The notes beneath the pieces are model-generated. The model had not been told where the DNA came from and made no database searches. It saw only the letters and a list, made by a program, of their open reading frames with translations. Positions 16,614 to 25,163 of a DNA stretch of 32,018 nt are shown one piece after another. A program made the translations under genes and the position numbers. The stretch lies in NCBI GenBank assembly GCA_036745875.1, contig DAIOFH010000035.1:1-32018 (forward strand), written 5' to 3'. Source of the DNA: DAIOFH01 sp036745875. Its GTDB lineage: Bacteria > Planctomycetota > SZUA-567. The stretch's first letter is position 1. Each line of letters opens with the position of its first letter.

Positions 16614-17612
16614 TCACTCGCCCAAAACAACGCCGTTATTGATGTACGGGTTCGATTTCGCAAGATGGCACTTAACATAATCCTCCACCCCGGCATGAAC
16701 GCCCCGGAAAGTGCCGGTGTAACCGGCCTCCCTGAGCCGCGTCATGTCTGCAATGGTGAGATACTGGTATTGGTTGCGCAGGTTCGCGGGCATCTCGACG
16801 TACTCGATGTTCGGTTCCATCCCAATGGCGTCGAAGACCGCGCCGGCCAGTTCGTTCCAGCTTTCGGCGACCCCGGAGCCGATGTTGAAAATGCCGTTGG
16901 CGTGGCGGTTGTTGAGAAGCCACCAGACCACGTCGACAACATCCTTGATATAGACGAAGTCGCGCTTTTGCTCGCCGTCGGCGAACTCCTTGCGGTAGGA
17001 TTTGAACAGGCGGATCCGGCCGGTGTTCCTGATCTGGCCGTAGGCCTTGAACACCATCGAGGCCATGTCGCCCTTATGGTATTCGTTCGGACCGTAGACG
17101 TTGAAGAAACGCAGGCTGGCGATCTTGTCCAGCATCCCGTTGCGGCTGGCCCAATCGTCAAAGAGCAGCTTGGAATAGCCGTACATGTTCAGCGGCCGCA
17201 GCTTGCCGAGGTTTTCCTCGAAATCGTCATACCCGTTTTCGCCCGCTCCGTAGACCGCTCCGGATGAGGCGGTGAGGAAGCGGATGTTTTTCACCAGCGC
17301 CGACTCGCACAGGAGACGGGTGAACTGGAAATTATTCTTCAAAAGATAATCGCCGTCCGTTTCGGTGGTGGATGAACATGCGCCGAAATGGATCAGCGAC
17401 TCCACGCCGTCCGGAAGCCCGTTGTCCCGGTCCAGACGTTCGAGAAATTCGTCCCGGCTCATGATCTCGGAAAAACGCAATCCCGGGAGATTGCGCCATT
17501 TAAGGCCTGATTCGAGATCGTCGACGACCCAGACATCGTCAATCCCCTCCAGGTTCAGCTTCCAAACCATGGCGCTGCCGATAAAGCCGGCGCCGCCTGT
17601 GACTATATGCAT
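16614..17612 (-). CDS. hldD: ADP-L-glycero-D-manno-heptose 6-epimerase
   Basis: HldD (RfaD/GmhD) makes ADP-L-glycero-beta-D-manno-heptose for the LPS inner core. The 332-residue protein shows the extended SDR fold: the NAD(P) motif GGAGFIGS (6-13), the family segment 'HFGACSSTTETDGDYLLKNN', catalytic Ser116/117 in 'TASSGAVYG', and YxxxK at Tyr144-Lys148 ('MYGYSK'). The 'FFNVYGPNEYHKGDMASMV' stretch is characteristic of this enzyme rather than of GalE. An AAGGA site lies just upstream of the ATG at 17612. Length matches E. coli HldD (310) with small extensions. It supports a heptose-containing LPS. Confidence 0.93.
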   Translation of the reverse strand: MHIVTGGAGFIGSAMVWKLNLEGIDDVWVVDDLESGLKWRNLPGLRFSEIMSRDEFLERLDRDNGLPDGVESLIHFGACSSTTETDGDYLLKNNFQFTRLLCESALVKNIRFLTASSGAVYGAGENGYDDFEENLGKLRPLNMYGYSKLLFDDWASRNGMLDKIASLRFFNVYGPNEYHKGDMASMVFKAYGQIRNTGRIRLFKSYRKEFADGEQKRDFVYIKDVVDVVWWLLNNRHANGIFNIGSGVAESWNELAGAVFDAIGMEPNIEYVEMPANLRNQYQYLTIADMTRLREAGYTGTFRGVHAGVEDYVKCHLAKSNPYINNGVVLGE

Positions 17613-17643
17613 ACCTGTTCCTTTGTTTCAATGTCCCTCAAAC

Positions 17644-17667
17644 AAAAAAAATCGGCGTAACGCCGCT
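17644..17667 (-). terminator. Intrinsic terminator after arfB
   Basis: A short GC-rich hairpin (CGGCG 17653-17657 with CGCCG 17661-17665, three-base loop) is followed on the minus strand by an eight-T run (17651-17644). It lies between arfB and hldD and separates their transcripts. Confidence 0.75.
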
Positions 17668-17713
17668 TTATTAATAATATAAAAAGATGGGGAAAAGGCA
17701 AACAGTTACGCCC

Positions 17714-18151
17714 TCACACATCGTCGTCGGACTGGCGTCGGTCCTGTTTGCGCGCCGCCTGCCTTTTTTTGTCGGCGAGGCGGCGTTCCCTGGACGCCCT
17801 GGTCGGCTTGGTGGGAGTGCGTTTTTTGACCGGCTTCAGCGCTTCATTGACGAGAAAGCGAAAACGCCCCGCCGCGTCCGCCCTGTTCGCCGATTGGCTG
17901 CGTTCGACAGAAGAGGTAATTTTCAGAATGCCGTCACTGTTGATGAAGCGCGCCAGCCGCGCCATGACGCGGTTCTTCTGCCAGTCGGTAAGCGCACCGC
18001 TGGCCTGGGGGGCGAAACAAAGGGTGGCAACGCTCGATACCTTGTTGACGTTCTGGCCGCCGGGCCCGGAGGCATGCGAAAACTCGTACCAGACCTCGTG
18101 GTCCGGGATGGCGAGCCGCTCGTTGATGTAATAATCGTGCCTGATAGTCAT
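17714..18151 (-). CDS. arfB: Peptidyl-tRNA hydrolase ArfB (alternative ribosome rescue)
   Basis: ArfB (YaeJ) releases peptides from ribosomes stalled without a stop codon. The 145-residue protein has the class I release-factor catalytic segment 'SHASGPGGQNVNKVSS' with GGQ at 31-33, the following 'RL' rich helix, and a C-terminal Lys/Arg-rich tail (about 108-145) that would occupy the mRNA entry channel. The chosen ATG at 18151 has no good ribosome-binding site; a TTG three codons earlier is possible. This is the small rescue factor, not RF1/RF2, because domains for stop-codon recognition are absent. Confidence 0.92.
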   Translation of the reverse strand: MTIRHDYYINERLAIPDHEVWYEFSHASGPGGQNVNKVSSVATLCFAPQASGALTDWQKNRVMARLARFINSDGILKITSSVERSQSANRADAAGRFRFLVNEALKPVKKRTPTKPTRASRERRLADKKRQAARKQDRRQSDDDV

Positions 18152-18170
18152 GGAGCGCAATTATCCAAAT

Positions 18171-18196
18171 AAAAAAGCCGCCTGGCAAGGCGGCTT
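18171..18196 (-). terminator. Intrinsic terminator after the rubredoxin gene
   Basis: Perfect 9-base arms (18175-18183 and 18188-18196) with a 4-base loop are followed on the minus strand by a T-run (18176-18171). It lies 27 bases after the rubredoxin stop codon. Confidence 0.8.
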
Positions 18197-18222
18197 GTCA
18201 ATTGAGCAACAAAAGTTCCGTA

Positions 18223-18381
18223 TTACTGCTTCGAGAACGACTCCTTGCCCGCGCCGCATTCGGGGCAGACAAAGTCATCCGGAAGCTTGTCAAACGGAGT
18301 GCCGGGAGCAGCGCCACTGATCGAATCGCCCTTGGCGGGATCATAAACCCAGCCGCAAACATCGCAGATATACTTATCCAT
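18223..18381 (-). CDS. Rubredoxin
   Basis: This short gene encodes 52 residues: it begins MDKYICDVCGWVYDPAKGD and ends PECGAGKESFSKQ. It has the two rubredoxin CxxC motifs (Cys6/Cys9 and Cys39/Cys42) that hold a single iron, the conserved 'GWVYDP..GD', 'GT.F..LP.D..CP.CG..K..F' pattern and the right length. Rubredoxins carry one electron at low potential, for example to oxygen- or peroxide-reducing enzymes. An AAGGAG site lies 6 bases upstream of the ATG, and a strong terminator follows. A single-gene transcript divergent from cysS. The flavin-reductase-like protein and the redox operon further right are possible partners, but this is not shown. Confidence 0.95.
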   Translation of the reverse strand: MDKYICDVCGWVYDPAKGDSISGAAPGTPFDKLPDDFVCPECGAGKESFSKQ

Positions 18382-18706
18382 GGTTTTCTCCTTCTTGCAA
18401 GTGAACTCCCCTCGTATCCCCGTATTCGTAGCGAGGTTAAGAGAAGAAAGAATTCTTCCGTTAAAACGATTGATCCATTTGTGCTGAACGTTGTAATTAA
18501 CTGTCAGGATATTATCACCATCATACGCTAATAAAATAATTTTTCACCATAAATTTACCCCGATACGGTACAAATTCCATACTGCCGCCAGGCGGCGCTT
18601 GTCGCCCTTCAATAAAAACCTTTCGGGCAACGGACTGAAACTGTATACTTTGCAGGATTATTCGGGTTGCAGACTAAACAATCACCGTACGCAAGCAGGA
18701 TTAACC
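18382..18706. other. Divergent region between rubredoxin gene and cysS
   Basis: The 325 bases carry the two outward-facing start regions. The rubredoxin Shine-Dalgarno site is at the left edge and AGGA ahead of cysS at the right. A TATACT at 18644-18649 may be the cysS -10 box, but no good -35 accompanies it. The middle is AT-rich. I see no further gene; an open frame that runs into cysS from 18599 is not used. Confidence 0.4.
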
Positions 18707-20128
18707 ATGACGATCAACCTTTACTCCAGTTCGGAACGCGGAAAAGCCGCACTTGAAACGCTTACCCCCGGCCATGTCAACATGTATGTTTGCGGGCCGA
18801 CGGTCTACGACTCATGCCACATAGGACATGCCCGGCCTTCCGTCGTCTTCGACGTTATCCGTCGCTATTTGGAGTACTCGGGACTCTCCGTCACCTTCAT
18901 ATCGAACATCACGGACATCGACGACAAGATAATCAACCGCGCAAGCAGCCTCGGAATCCCTTTCCAGATCCTCGCCCGGCGATACCAGGACGAATACGAA
19001 CGCGACATGGCTGCCCTCGGCGTCATGTCCCCGACGATACGCCCCCGCGCCACCGAACATATCGGCGAAATGATCAGCCTCATCAAGGGACTCGAGGAAA
19101 AGGGCGTGGCCTACGCCACCCCCAACGGCGTCTGGTTCGACGTAACCAAATTCAAGGACTACGGCAAACTCTCCGGCCGCACGGCGGACGACGAAAACAC
19201 CGAACACCGGGTCGAACAAGACCCGGAAAAGCGTAATCCCCAGGATTTCGCCCTGTGGAAGACGGCCAAGCCCGGCGAACCGTCCTGGGACTCCCCGTGG
19301 GGAGCGGGCCGGCCCGGCTGGCACATAGAATGCTCCGCCATGGCCGGGAAGTACTGCGATTTCCAGCTGGACATCCACGGCGGCGGCGCCGACCTCGCCT
19401 TCCCCCACCACGAAAACGAGAAGGCGCAGTCCGAAGCGTTCAGCGGCAAGCCTTTCGTCCGCTATTGGCTGCACAACGGCTTTATCACCGTCGGCAAGAC
19501 CGACGGCGCGGAAGACGAAAAGATGGGCAAGTCGAAAGGCAACGCCTTCTGGCTGAGGGACGCCTTCAAGCTGGCAAGCCCGGCCGCCCTCCGCCTCTGG
19601 ATACTCGGCACCCACTACCGGATGCCCCTCATGTACAAACCGGACCTCCTCCTGCAAAACGAAAACTCCCTCGCCCGCATCTACAACTGCCTTGAGGAAG
19701 TGGCGGGATATGTCGGGGAAGCGGTAAAAGCGGAGGACGGGGCCACCGCCGCCGCCGCAAAGGAGGCCGAAGCCAAGTTCCGCGCCGCCATGGACGACGA
19801 TTTCAATACGCCGCAGGCGCTCGCCGTCGTCTACGAATTGGTGAACATCCTCAACAACGCAGTCCGCGCCAAAGCCCCGGCAGCCGACGTCATCGCAGCC
19901 AGGAACGTAATCTACGCGGTTCTCGGCGTTCTCGGTTTGCCCCTGGAAAAACAGGCTTCAGCCGGTTCCGGCGGCGCGGACGAGGTCATTGACCTCCTTC
20001 TCGCCATAAGGAACGAAGCCCGCGCGGACAAGAACTTCGCGCTCTCGGACCGCATCAGGGACGGCCTCAAGGACCTCGGCATCGTCATCAAGGACCGCGC
20101 CGGGGAGTCAACCTGGGCGAGGGAGTAG
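18707..20128 (+). CDS. cysS: Cysteinyl-tRNA synthetase
   Basis: CysRS charges tRNA-Cys. The 473-residue protein has 'YVCGPTVYDSCHIGHARP' with the zinc ligand Cys29 and the HIGH motif (38-41), 'WHIECSAMAGKYCDFQLDIHGGGADLAFPHHENEKAQSEA' with the remaining zinc ligands, and the second class I motif at Lys272. That motif reads KMGKS in place of KMSKS. The C-terminal DALR-like helical domain follows. The ATG at 18707 has an AGGA site 6 bases upstream; the frame is open 36 codons further but family start and RBS favour this one. Length matches the family (about 460-480). Confidence 0.96.
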   Translation: MTINLYSSSERGKAALETLTPGHVNMYVCGPTVYDSCHIGHARPSVVFDVIRRYLEYSGLSVTFISNITDIDDKIINRASSLGIPFQILARRYQDEYERDMAALGVMSPTIRPRATEHIGEMISLIKGLEEKGVAYATPNGVWFDVTKFKDYGKLSGRTADDENTEHRVEQDPEKRNPQDFALWKTAKPGEPSWDSPWGAGRPGWHIECSAMAGKYCDFQLDIHGGGADLAFPHHENEKAQSEAFSGKPFVRYWLHNGFITVGKTDGAEDEKMGKSKGNAFWLRDAFKLASPAALRLWILGTHYRMPLMYKPDLLLQNENSLARIYNCLEEVAGYVGEAVKAEDGATAAAAKEAEAKFRAAMDDDFNTPQALAVVYELVNILNNAVRAKAPAADVIAARNVIYAVLGVLGLPLEKQASAGSGGADEVIDLLLAIRNEARADKNFALSDRIRDGLKDLGIVIKDRAGESTWARE

Positions 20129-20186
20129 CGCTCAACACGATACCTTCCGGAAAAGGCGCTCCGGACTTTACCGACAGGCAACCATT

Positions 20187-21599
20187 ATGTCTGCCCGTTT
20201 CGGGTATGCGGGAGATGATGAAGATCCGGCCACAACCAAGGACTTCGCCAGCTACCGCACCATCATCCATTATTCACTGCCGCTGATCCTGTCCTATTCG
20301 GGCGGGATAATCATGCAATTCACCGACCGCATGTTCCTCGCCTGGCATGCTCCCGAATCAGTTGCGGGAGCGGGGACGGCGGGACTGATCTCCATCTGCT
20401 TCCTCAGTTTCTTTTACGTCACCACCGGCTTCACCTCGGTATTCACCTCGCAGTACCTGGGATCGCAAAGGCTGGAAAAAATCGGCCCGGTCGTCTGGCA
20501 GGGCATCTACCTTTCCCTCGCCTTCGGGCTGTTGAGCTACATCCTCGCCTTCCGGTCGCAGGCGCTGTTCGAATGGATAGGACACGAGCCGGCCATCCTG
20601 AGGGCGGAGGTGGAATACTTTTCCGCCGTCATGCAAGGCGGCGTGTTTTTCATGCTCTCTATGGCGTCACTGGGATTTTTCATCGGCAGGGGCGACAACC
20701 GCAAAGTCATGCTGATCCAGCTCGGCGCGATAGCCATCAACATTGCCCTGGACTACGCGATGATTTTCGGCAAATGGGGTTTTCCGGCCTGGGGCGTCGC
20801 CGGAGCGGCCTGGGCAACGGTGCTTTCCCAGGTATTCGCCGTTGTTGCCAGCGTGATGCTGTTCCTGCGCCCATCGTACCGTACCCTCTACCATACGTGG
20901 ACCGCCAAAGTGGAGCCGGCCCTGGCGCTAAGGGTGCTGCGGTTCGGCATGCCCAGCGGGTTCAAGGCGGTTGTCGAGTTGCTGCTGTGGTCGGTTTTCC
21001 TCGGCTTGATCGGCTTATTGGGAACCGTCGAACTGGCGGCGTCCAATGTCGCCTTCACCATCAACAACGTCGCCTGGCAGCCCATGATGGGCGTCTCCAT
21101 GGCGGTGTCGATGCTGGTCGGAAAGGCGCAGGGAGCGGGACGCCCCGACCTGTCGCGGCAGGCGATGGTACGGGGCTTCTGGCTGACGCAGGCCTGGGAA
21201 CTCGCGGGAGCGCTCATGTTCATCCTGTTCCCGTATTTTTTCCTCAACCTGTTCTTTGGCGACCTCCCTCCGGAGCAGGCCGCGCCGCTCCTCTCGACCG
21301 GCAGGCATTTACTGTGGTTTGTCGCGGCCTACTGCCTCATCGACAGCGTCAATGTGGTTTTCGCCCAGGGCCTGATCGGTGCGGGCGATTCGTGGTGGAC
21401 GTCGAAAATGACCTTCATCCTGACGGCGGCGGCGATACTGGCGCTGTTTATCCTCTACCATTTCAACATGGGGCTCTACTCATATTGGGCGGTGGCGACA
21501 CTGTACATCGCCGTGTCCGGCGTAGCCTGGCTCTGGCGCTTTTTCGGCAAGGAATGGGAAAGCATGCGAGTCATCGAGACAGTGGTGGTGGAGGATTAG
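20187..21599 (+). CDS. MATE-family multidrug/sodium antiporter
   Basis: The 470-residue protein is highly hydrophobic with about 12 membrane segments arranged as two similar halves, each starting with a 'SLPLILSYSGGIIMQFTDRMFLA' or 'GMPSGFKAVVELLLWSVFLGLIG' type helix, typical of the MATE (NorM-like) family that exports cationic drugs or metabolites using a Na+ or H+ gradient. The cytosolic N-terminus is about 25 residues. AGGC precedes the ATG. It follows cysS by 58 bases on the same strand and may be co-transcribed. Substrate not predictable. Confidence 0.9.
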   Translation: MSARFGYAGDDEDPATTKDFASYRTIIHYSLPLILSYSGGIIMQFTDRMFLAWHAPESVAGAGTAGLISICFLSFFYVTTGFTSVFTSQYLGSQRLEKIGPVVWQGIYLSLAFGLLSYILAFRSQALFEWIGHEPAILRAEVEYFSAVMQGGVFFMLSMASLGFFIGRGDNRKVMLIQLGAIAINIALDYAMIFGKWGFPAWGVAGAAWATVLSQVFAVVASVMLFLRPSYRTLYHTWTAKVEPALALRVLRFGMPSGFKAVVELLLWSVFLGLIGLLGTVELAASNVAFTINNVAWQPMMGVSMAVSMLVGKAQGAGRPDLSRQAMVRGFWLTQAWELAGALMFILFPYFFLNLFFGDLPPEQAAPLLSTGRHLLWFVAAYCLIDSVNVVFAQGLIGAGDSWWTSKMTFILTAAAILALFILYHFNMGLYSYWAVATLYIAVSGVAWLWRFFGKEWESMRVIETVVVED

Positions 21600-21623
21600 A
21601 GGATTAATGGCATATTAATCCTC
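21599..21623. terminator. Shared hairpin between convergent MATE gene and rtcB
   Basis: Perfect 10-base arms (GAGGATTAAT 21599-21608 and its complement 21614-21623) with a 5-base loop. The arms include the last base of the MATE stop and the rtcB stop codon. There is no T-run on either side, so its strength as a terminator is uncertain. Confidence 0.55.
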
Positions 21624-22814
21624 CGGCCGTTCCCCTCCCTCAGCCATACGAACCAGTTTGGGCTCGAACTTCGCAACGATTTCCACCAGGTCTTCCTGTT
21701 CGCGCATGACTTCGTCGATATCCTTGTAGGCCATCGGACATTCGTCCAGACCGGCGGAAAGGAGGGTAATGCCGCGTTCGGCGAGGAAGTCCAGCATCTG
21801 CCGCTTGGTGAAGGTGTTTTTCGCCGCGTTGCGGCTCATGCGCCGACCCGCCCCGTGGGAGGCGGACAACAGGGACTTTTCGTTTCCCTTGCCCCTGACC
21901 ACGTAGCCCGGCGTCCCCATTGAACCGGGGATGATTCCAAGCGTACCCAGGGCGGCGGGCGTCGCGCCTTTTCTATGGACAACCACTTCCCGCCCGCCAT
22001 GCGTTTCCTTCCAGGCGAAATTGTGGTGGTTTTCCACATCGGCCAAAACGTCGACGCCCAGGTTCCTGGCGATCTTCTTGTGGATCAGCTGGTGGTTGGC
22101 GGACGAATACTCGCCCATGAGTTCCATGGCCCGCCAGTATTCCCGCCCTTCCTGCGAGTCCAGGTCGAACCAGGCGAGGTACGACTGCTCCTTCGACAGT
22201 TCGGGATGGAGCTTTGCCGCCAGCTTCGAATAATGCTGCGCGATCGCGCCGCCAGTCCCCCGTGAACCGGAGTGCGACAGCAGGGAAAGATATTTTCCTT
22301 CCGCCAATTCGCCCGCATGGCGGCCGGCCTTCTCCGGCCGCGACCACAGTGCGGCAGGTTCGTCCAGGGTCAGGATGCCGAATTCGACAAAATGGTTCCC
22401 CGACCCCGAGGTGCCGAGTTGCGCCCATGCCTTGTCCTTGTTGGCCCGCGTGACCGGCGAGACGTCCCAGTCCATATCCATGACCGGGTGTTCGTTGCGC
22501 TTTTTCATTTTCGAGCCTACGCCAAAGACCGTTTCCCGCAGCAAGGCATTGCGCAGGCGTTCAGCCTGGCCGGTCAGGGCGGAGACGGGCAGGTCCAGGA
22601 CAGTCATTTTCATCCGGCAGGCGATATCCATGCCGACTGCATAGGGGATAACCGCGTCCTCGGTGGCCAATACGCCGCCGATGGGCAGGCCGTAGCCCTG
22701 ATGCGCATCAGGCATCAACGCCGCCGCCACGGAGACGGGGAGGGAACAGGCGTTGCGCATCTGCTTCAGGGCGCCTTCTTCGATATCCGTACCCCACTGG
22801 TTATAGTCGATCAT
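21615..22814 (-). CDS. rtcB: RNA-splicing ligase RtcB
   Basis: RtcB joins RNA ends with 2',3'-cyclic or 3'-phosphate to 5'-OH ends using GTP and Mn2+; in bacteria it repairs cleaved tRNA and other RNA. The 399-residue protein is the shorter form of the family. Metal-site motifs are 'GMDIAC' (Asp63, Cys66), 'GSGNHFVEF' (Asn140, His141), 'HSGSRG' (His181), 'ENHHNFAW' (His263/264) and the guanylylated His320 in 'SASHGAGRRMSR'. An AAGGAT site lies at the end of the upstream rtcA frame, whose stop is 4 bases ahead of the rtcB ATG. Together with the rtcA fusion gene it forms the operon divergent from rtcR. Confidence 0.96.
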   Translation of the reverse strand: MIDYNQWGTDIEEGALKQMRNACSLPVSVAAALMPDAHQGYGLPIGGVLATEDAVIPYAVGMDIACRMKMTVLDLPVSALTGQAERLRNALLRETVFGVGSKMKKRNEHPVMDMDWDVSPVTRANKDKAWAQLGTSGSGNHFVEFGILTLDEPAALWSRPEKAGRHAGELAEGKYLSLLSHSGSRGTGGAIAQHYSKLAAKLHPELSKEQSYLAWFDLDSQEGREYWRAMELMGEYSSANHQLIHKKIARNLGVDVLADVENHHNFAWKETHGGREVVVHRKGATPAALGTLGIIPGSMGTPGYVVRGKGNEKSLLSASHGAGRRMSRNAAKNTFTKRQMLDFLAERGITLLSAGLDECPMAYKDIDEVMREQEDLVEIVAKFEPKLVRMAEGGERPED

Positions 22815-22818
22815 TGTC

Positions 22819-24837
22819 TCATCCTTTATCGCGGCAGGTCACGGTGTATACGGAGTAGTCGTCCGTCTGGTGGTCGAATTTGACCGGCAGGAACGACTCG
22901 ATGACCTGCATGTTGGTTTTACTGTGTTCCGTCAGGGGAAGGGTGGAAAACTCCCCGCCACCCGCCAGGGCGAGCGGCAACAATATCTGGTCGGCGGAAT
23001 GCTTGCCCAGGACGGCCGTCGACGCGGCATACAGCCTTGCGGCGCTTCCGGCGGCGTCAGCCACTTTTTCAGCCCTGAGCGCCTTTTCGCCAAAGGCGGT
23101 GAATACTTCGCTGTGGTCGCCTTTCTCGTCCCGCGCGTCCACCATGACGACATTGCCGGGACCGGCGGACTCGACCTGCAGGACGCGGCATTGGCTGTCC
23201 GACAGGCCGAGGCGACGGCGCAGGGCCTCCGCCTCCCGCTTGGCGACGGATTCCGGCAGCCCGCTGTAGACGCAACAGCCGCTCAATTTCACTTCTCCGC
23301 CGCGTTTCAGCAAAGACAACGGCGACAATTTCCCGCCCTGCACGCGGACTTTTACCTTGCCGCCCCCGGCGGGAAAAAAGCCGTGACGCGCAAGGGCAAC
23401 ATCCACTGCCGCCCCCATGCGCCGCAGCAGCGGCAAAAAGGTGCGTTCGAGGAAATCGTAGGGCGGAGCGAGCGGGTTGTGGGTGCCGCCTTCCAGGGTC
23501 AGGTTCGACTCCCCATCCGCAGACAGCAAGACAGGCAGGACGGTTTGCAAAACCAAAGTCGCGGACCCGGCCGTGCCGATGGCGAACGAATAGTTGCCGT
23601 GCCGGATACGTCCGGGTTTGAACTCGATTTCCGTCGAACCGGGGAAGTCGCCGTCGACCCGGGCGCCGCATATTTCCTCCGCCGCCTTGACAGCGGTCAT
23701 ATGCTGCCGCATAAGTCCCGGCTTGCGCCGCCTGGCTCGGATTTTATCGATGTGCAGCGCAGTTCCCGTGATCATCGACAGGGAAAGGGAGGTGCGCAAC
23801 ACCTGCCCTCCCCCTTCGCCAAGCGATCCATCTATATAAACCATCGGATACTCCTCCCGCCTGGTGATGGTCGCCGCCTCGGAAGCCTTCTTCGCTTCGA
23901 CCACTTTGTTCATGATCGCCTTGATGTCGCCGGGGAGTATTATGTCCCTGACGCCGAAGGAGGTGACCGAATACCCGTACTGCACGGCCTTGGCGCGAAG
24001 CTCCCGTTCCAGATCTCCGGCCAGGGAGTCCTTGTCCGAAAGCAGGCTGTCGAGTTCGACGCCGCCGACCTTTGCCCGCAGCAACAGTTGCGCTTCGCGG
24101 TACAGTGCCTGCTTCGCGTCCACCGATTCGTCCAGGCTTTTCATGACGTCGACGACCCTGCAGGTCAACGAAACGTTCAGCCTCAGCGCCAGCTTGTCGG
24201 CGGTCAACATGTCCTGCCCGCCGATGTCCAGGGTAATTTCCCGCATATCGACGACGCTGGACTGGTTGCCGTCGACAGCCTTCCAATAGACGTATTTCCC
24301 CGGTTCGAGCAAGCCGACGAATTCGCCGTTGTGGTAATACGACGCCTTGCTGCCGGGTCGGACCAGGACGACGAGAAAATGCGCAGCAAACGCCGGGTTC
24401 ATCATGATGCTGTCCAGGTCGGCGTGGACGAATCGGCCATGCTCGTCCCGGATGTCGTATACTTCATAGCGGATATCGACAAGCCCTTTCCACCAGGCCC
24501 AGCGTCCCGGCTCAAGGATACCGCAAAAGACGCCGTCCCGCCAGACCAGCGCCCGCTGATTGGAGTCAAGATCGAGGAGCGCCACTTCCTCTTCGGGCAA
24601 AAGACCGGACTTGACCATGGCGGGAAGCTGTTCGTGCCTGAACCACGGGTCGAGGCGGGAGAAGACCTCCATGGTATACTCCCCCATGGGGTCGAAAATC
24701 CATTTCTCGTCCTTTTCAAGCAGGCCCTGGAATTTGCCGTTTCTCCACAACAGGCCGCGCTGATAATCACGGACGCGAAATTTCCTGAGTCCGGCGAAAT
24801 AGGTGGCAACGTCGCCGATGAATTTGAGGGTGCCCAT
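22819..24837 (-). CDS. rtcA: Slipin (SPFH)-RtcA fusion: truncated slipin joined to RNA 3'-terminal phosphate cyclase
   Basis: One open frame of 672 residues joins two proteins. Residues 1-331 are a slipin/stomatin-like protein: a segment with three repeats of '[WY]-x-[ND]-G-x-F-x-G-[IL]-L' (31-40, 99-108, 168-177) and an SPFH domain (about 200-325, 'ADKLALRLNVSLTCRV', 'ELRAKAVQYGYSVTSFGVRDIILPGDI', 'VVEAKKASEAA'). Slipin usually continues for another 50-70 residues, but here it stops at 'TITRREEYP'. Residues 332-672 are a complete RtcA (341 residues): 'IDGSLGEGGGQVLRTSLSLS' and the adenylated His613 in 'GKHSADQILLPLALAGGG'. RtcA makes 2',3'-cyclic phosphate ends with ATP. The slipin ATG (24837) has AAGGAG upstream. 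The RtcA ATG (23844) also has a GGGAGGAG site 6 bases upstream inside the slipin frame, so free RtcA may be made too. A frameshift artefact is unlikely because the frame is continuous. Confidence 0.9.
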   Translation of the reverse strand: MGTLKFIGDVATYFAGLRKFRVRDYQRGLLWRNGKFQGLLEKDEKWIFDPMGEYTMEVFSRLDPWFRHEQLPAMVKSGLLPEEEVALLDLDSNQRALVWRDGVFCGILEPGRWAWWKGLVDIRYEVYDIRDEHGRFVHADLDSIMMNPAFAAHFLVVLVRPGSKASYYHNGEFVGLLEPGKYVYWKAVDGNQSSVVDMREITLDIGGQDMLTADKLALRLNVSLTCRVVDVMKSLDESVDAKQALYREAQLLLRAKVGGVELDSLLSDKDSLAGDLERELRAKAVQYGYSVTSFGVRDIILPGDIKAIMNKVVEAKKASEAATITRREEYPMVYIDGSLGEGGGQVLRTSLSLSMITGTALHIDKIRARRRKPGLMRQHMTAVKAAEEICGARVDGDFPGSTEIEFKPGRIRHGNYSFAIGTAGSATLVLQTVLPVLLSADGESNLTLEGGTHNPLAPPYDFLERTFLPLLRRMGAAVDVALARHGFFPAGGGKVKVRVQGGKLSPLSLLKRGGEVKLSGCCVYSGLPESVAKREAEALRRRLGLSDSQCRVLQVESAGPGNVVMVDARDEKGDHSEVFTAFGEKALRAEKVADAAGSAARLYAASTAVLGKHSADQILLPLALAGGGEFSTLPLTEHSKTNMQVIESFLPVKFDHQTDDYSVYTVTCRDKG
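23836..23859 (-). promoter_or_regulatory. Internal ribosome-binding site and start for free RtcA
   Basis: On the minus strand GGGAGGAG is followed after 6 bases by the ATG at 23844, which is the normal RtcA start (MVYIDGSLGEGG). The GAG-GAG codons also encode the Glu-Glu of the slipin part. Confidence 0.7.
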
Positions 24838-25163
24838 TGTTTTCTCCTTCTCTATCTTTTCTTCGTATGGTTGTTCTGTAAAAATTGGCTTCGCAAAGAC
24901 CGGACTACGCACGTCCAAGCATTACTCAACGGGGAAGCGGCGGAGAAAAGCGGAGCGGACTGGATTTCGCCGGCATCGGGAATACGCTTCAGCCCGACGA
25001 CGCCCTGCCTTTCCTTTCCCCGTTTGCCCGTACCGTTTCCGCAGGCCGGTTTTACTTTTCCTCGGGACGGGATGCGGATTTCGCCGAATTCCCGTCTTTA
25101 GAGGACAGACGCTCGTTTTCCTTTCTTCCCGAAGCCAAAACTGGTGGAAAGAGGCAACCCTTT
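24838..25163 (-). other. Leader between tRNA-like elements and the slipin-rtcA gene
   Basis: This 326-base stretch has no convincing gene on either strand; the few short frames have no ribosome-binding site. On the minus strand it would be the transcript segment joining the tRNA-like elements to slipin-rtcA. The right-hand end holds the slipin Shine-Dalgarno site (AAGGAG). It may be a processing spacer. Confidence 0.35.

Noticed and set aside
24893..24906. A sigma-54 promoter just upstream of the slipin gene
   Set aside because: Only the TTGC element matches; the -24 GG is missing. The motif at 25414-25429 is better.
22870..25101. 743-codon plus-strand open frame opposite slipin-rtcA
   Set aside because: Produced by codon bias on the opposite strand; no recognisable domain, while the minus strand encodes two known families.
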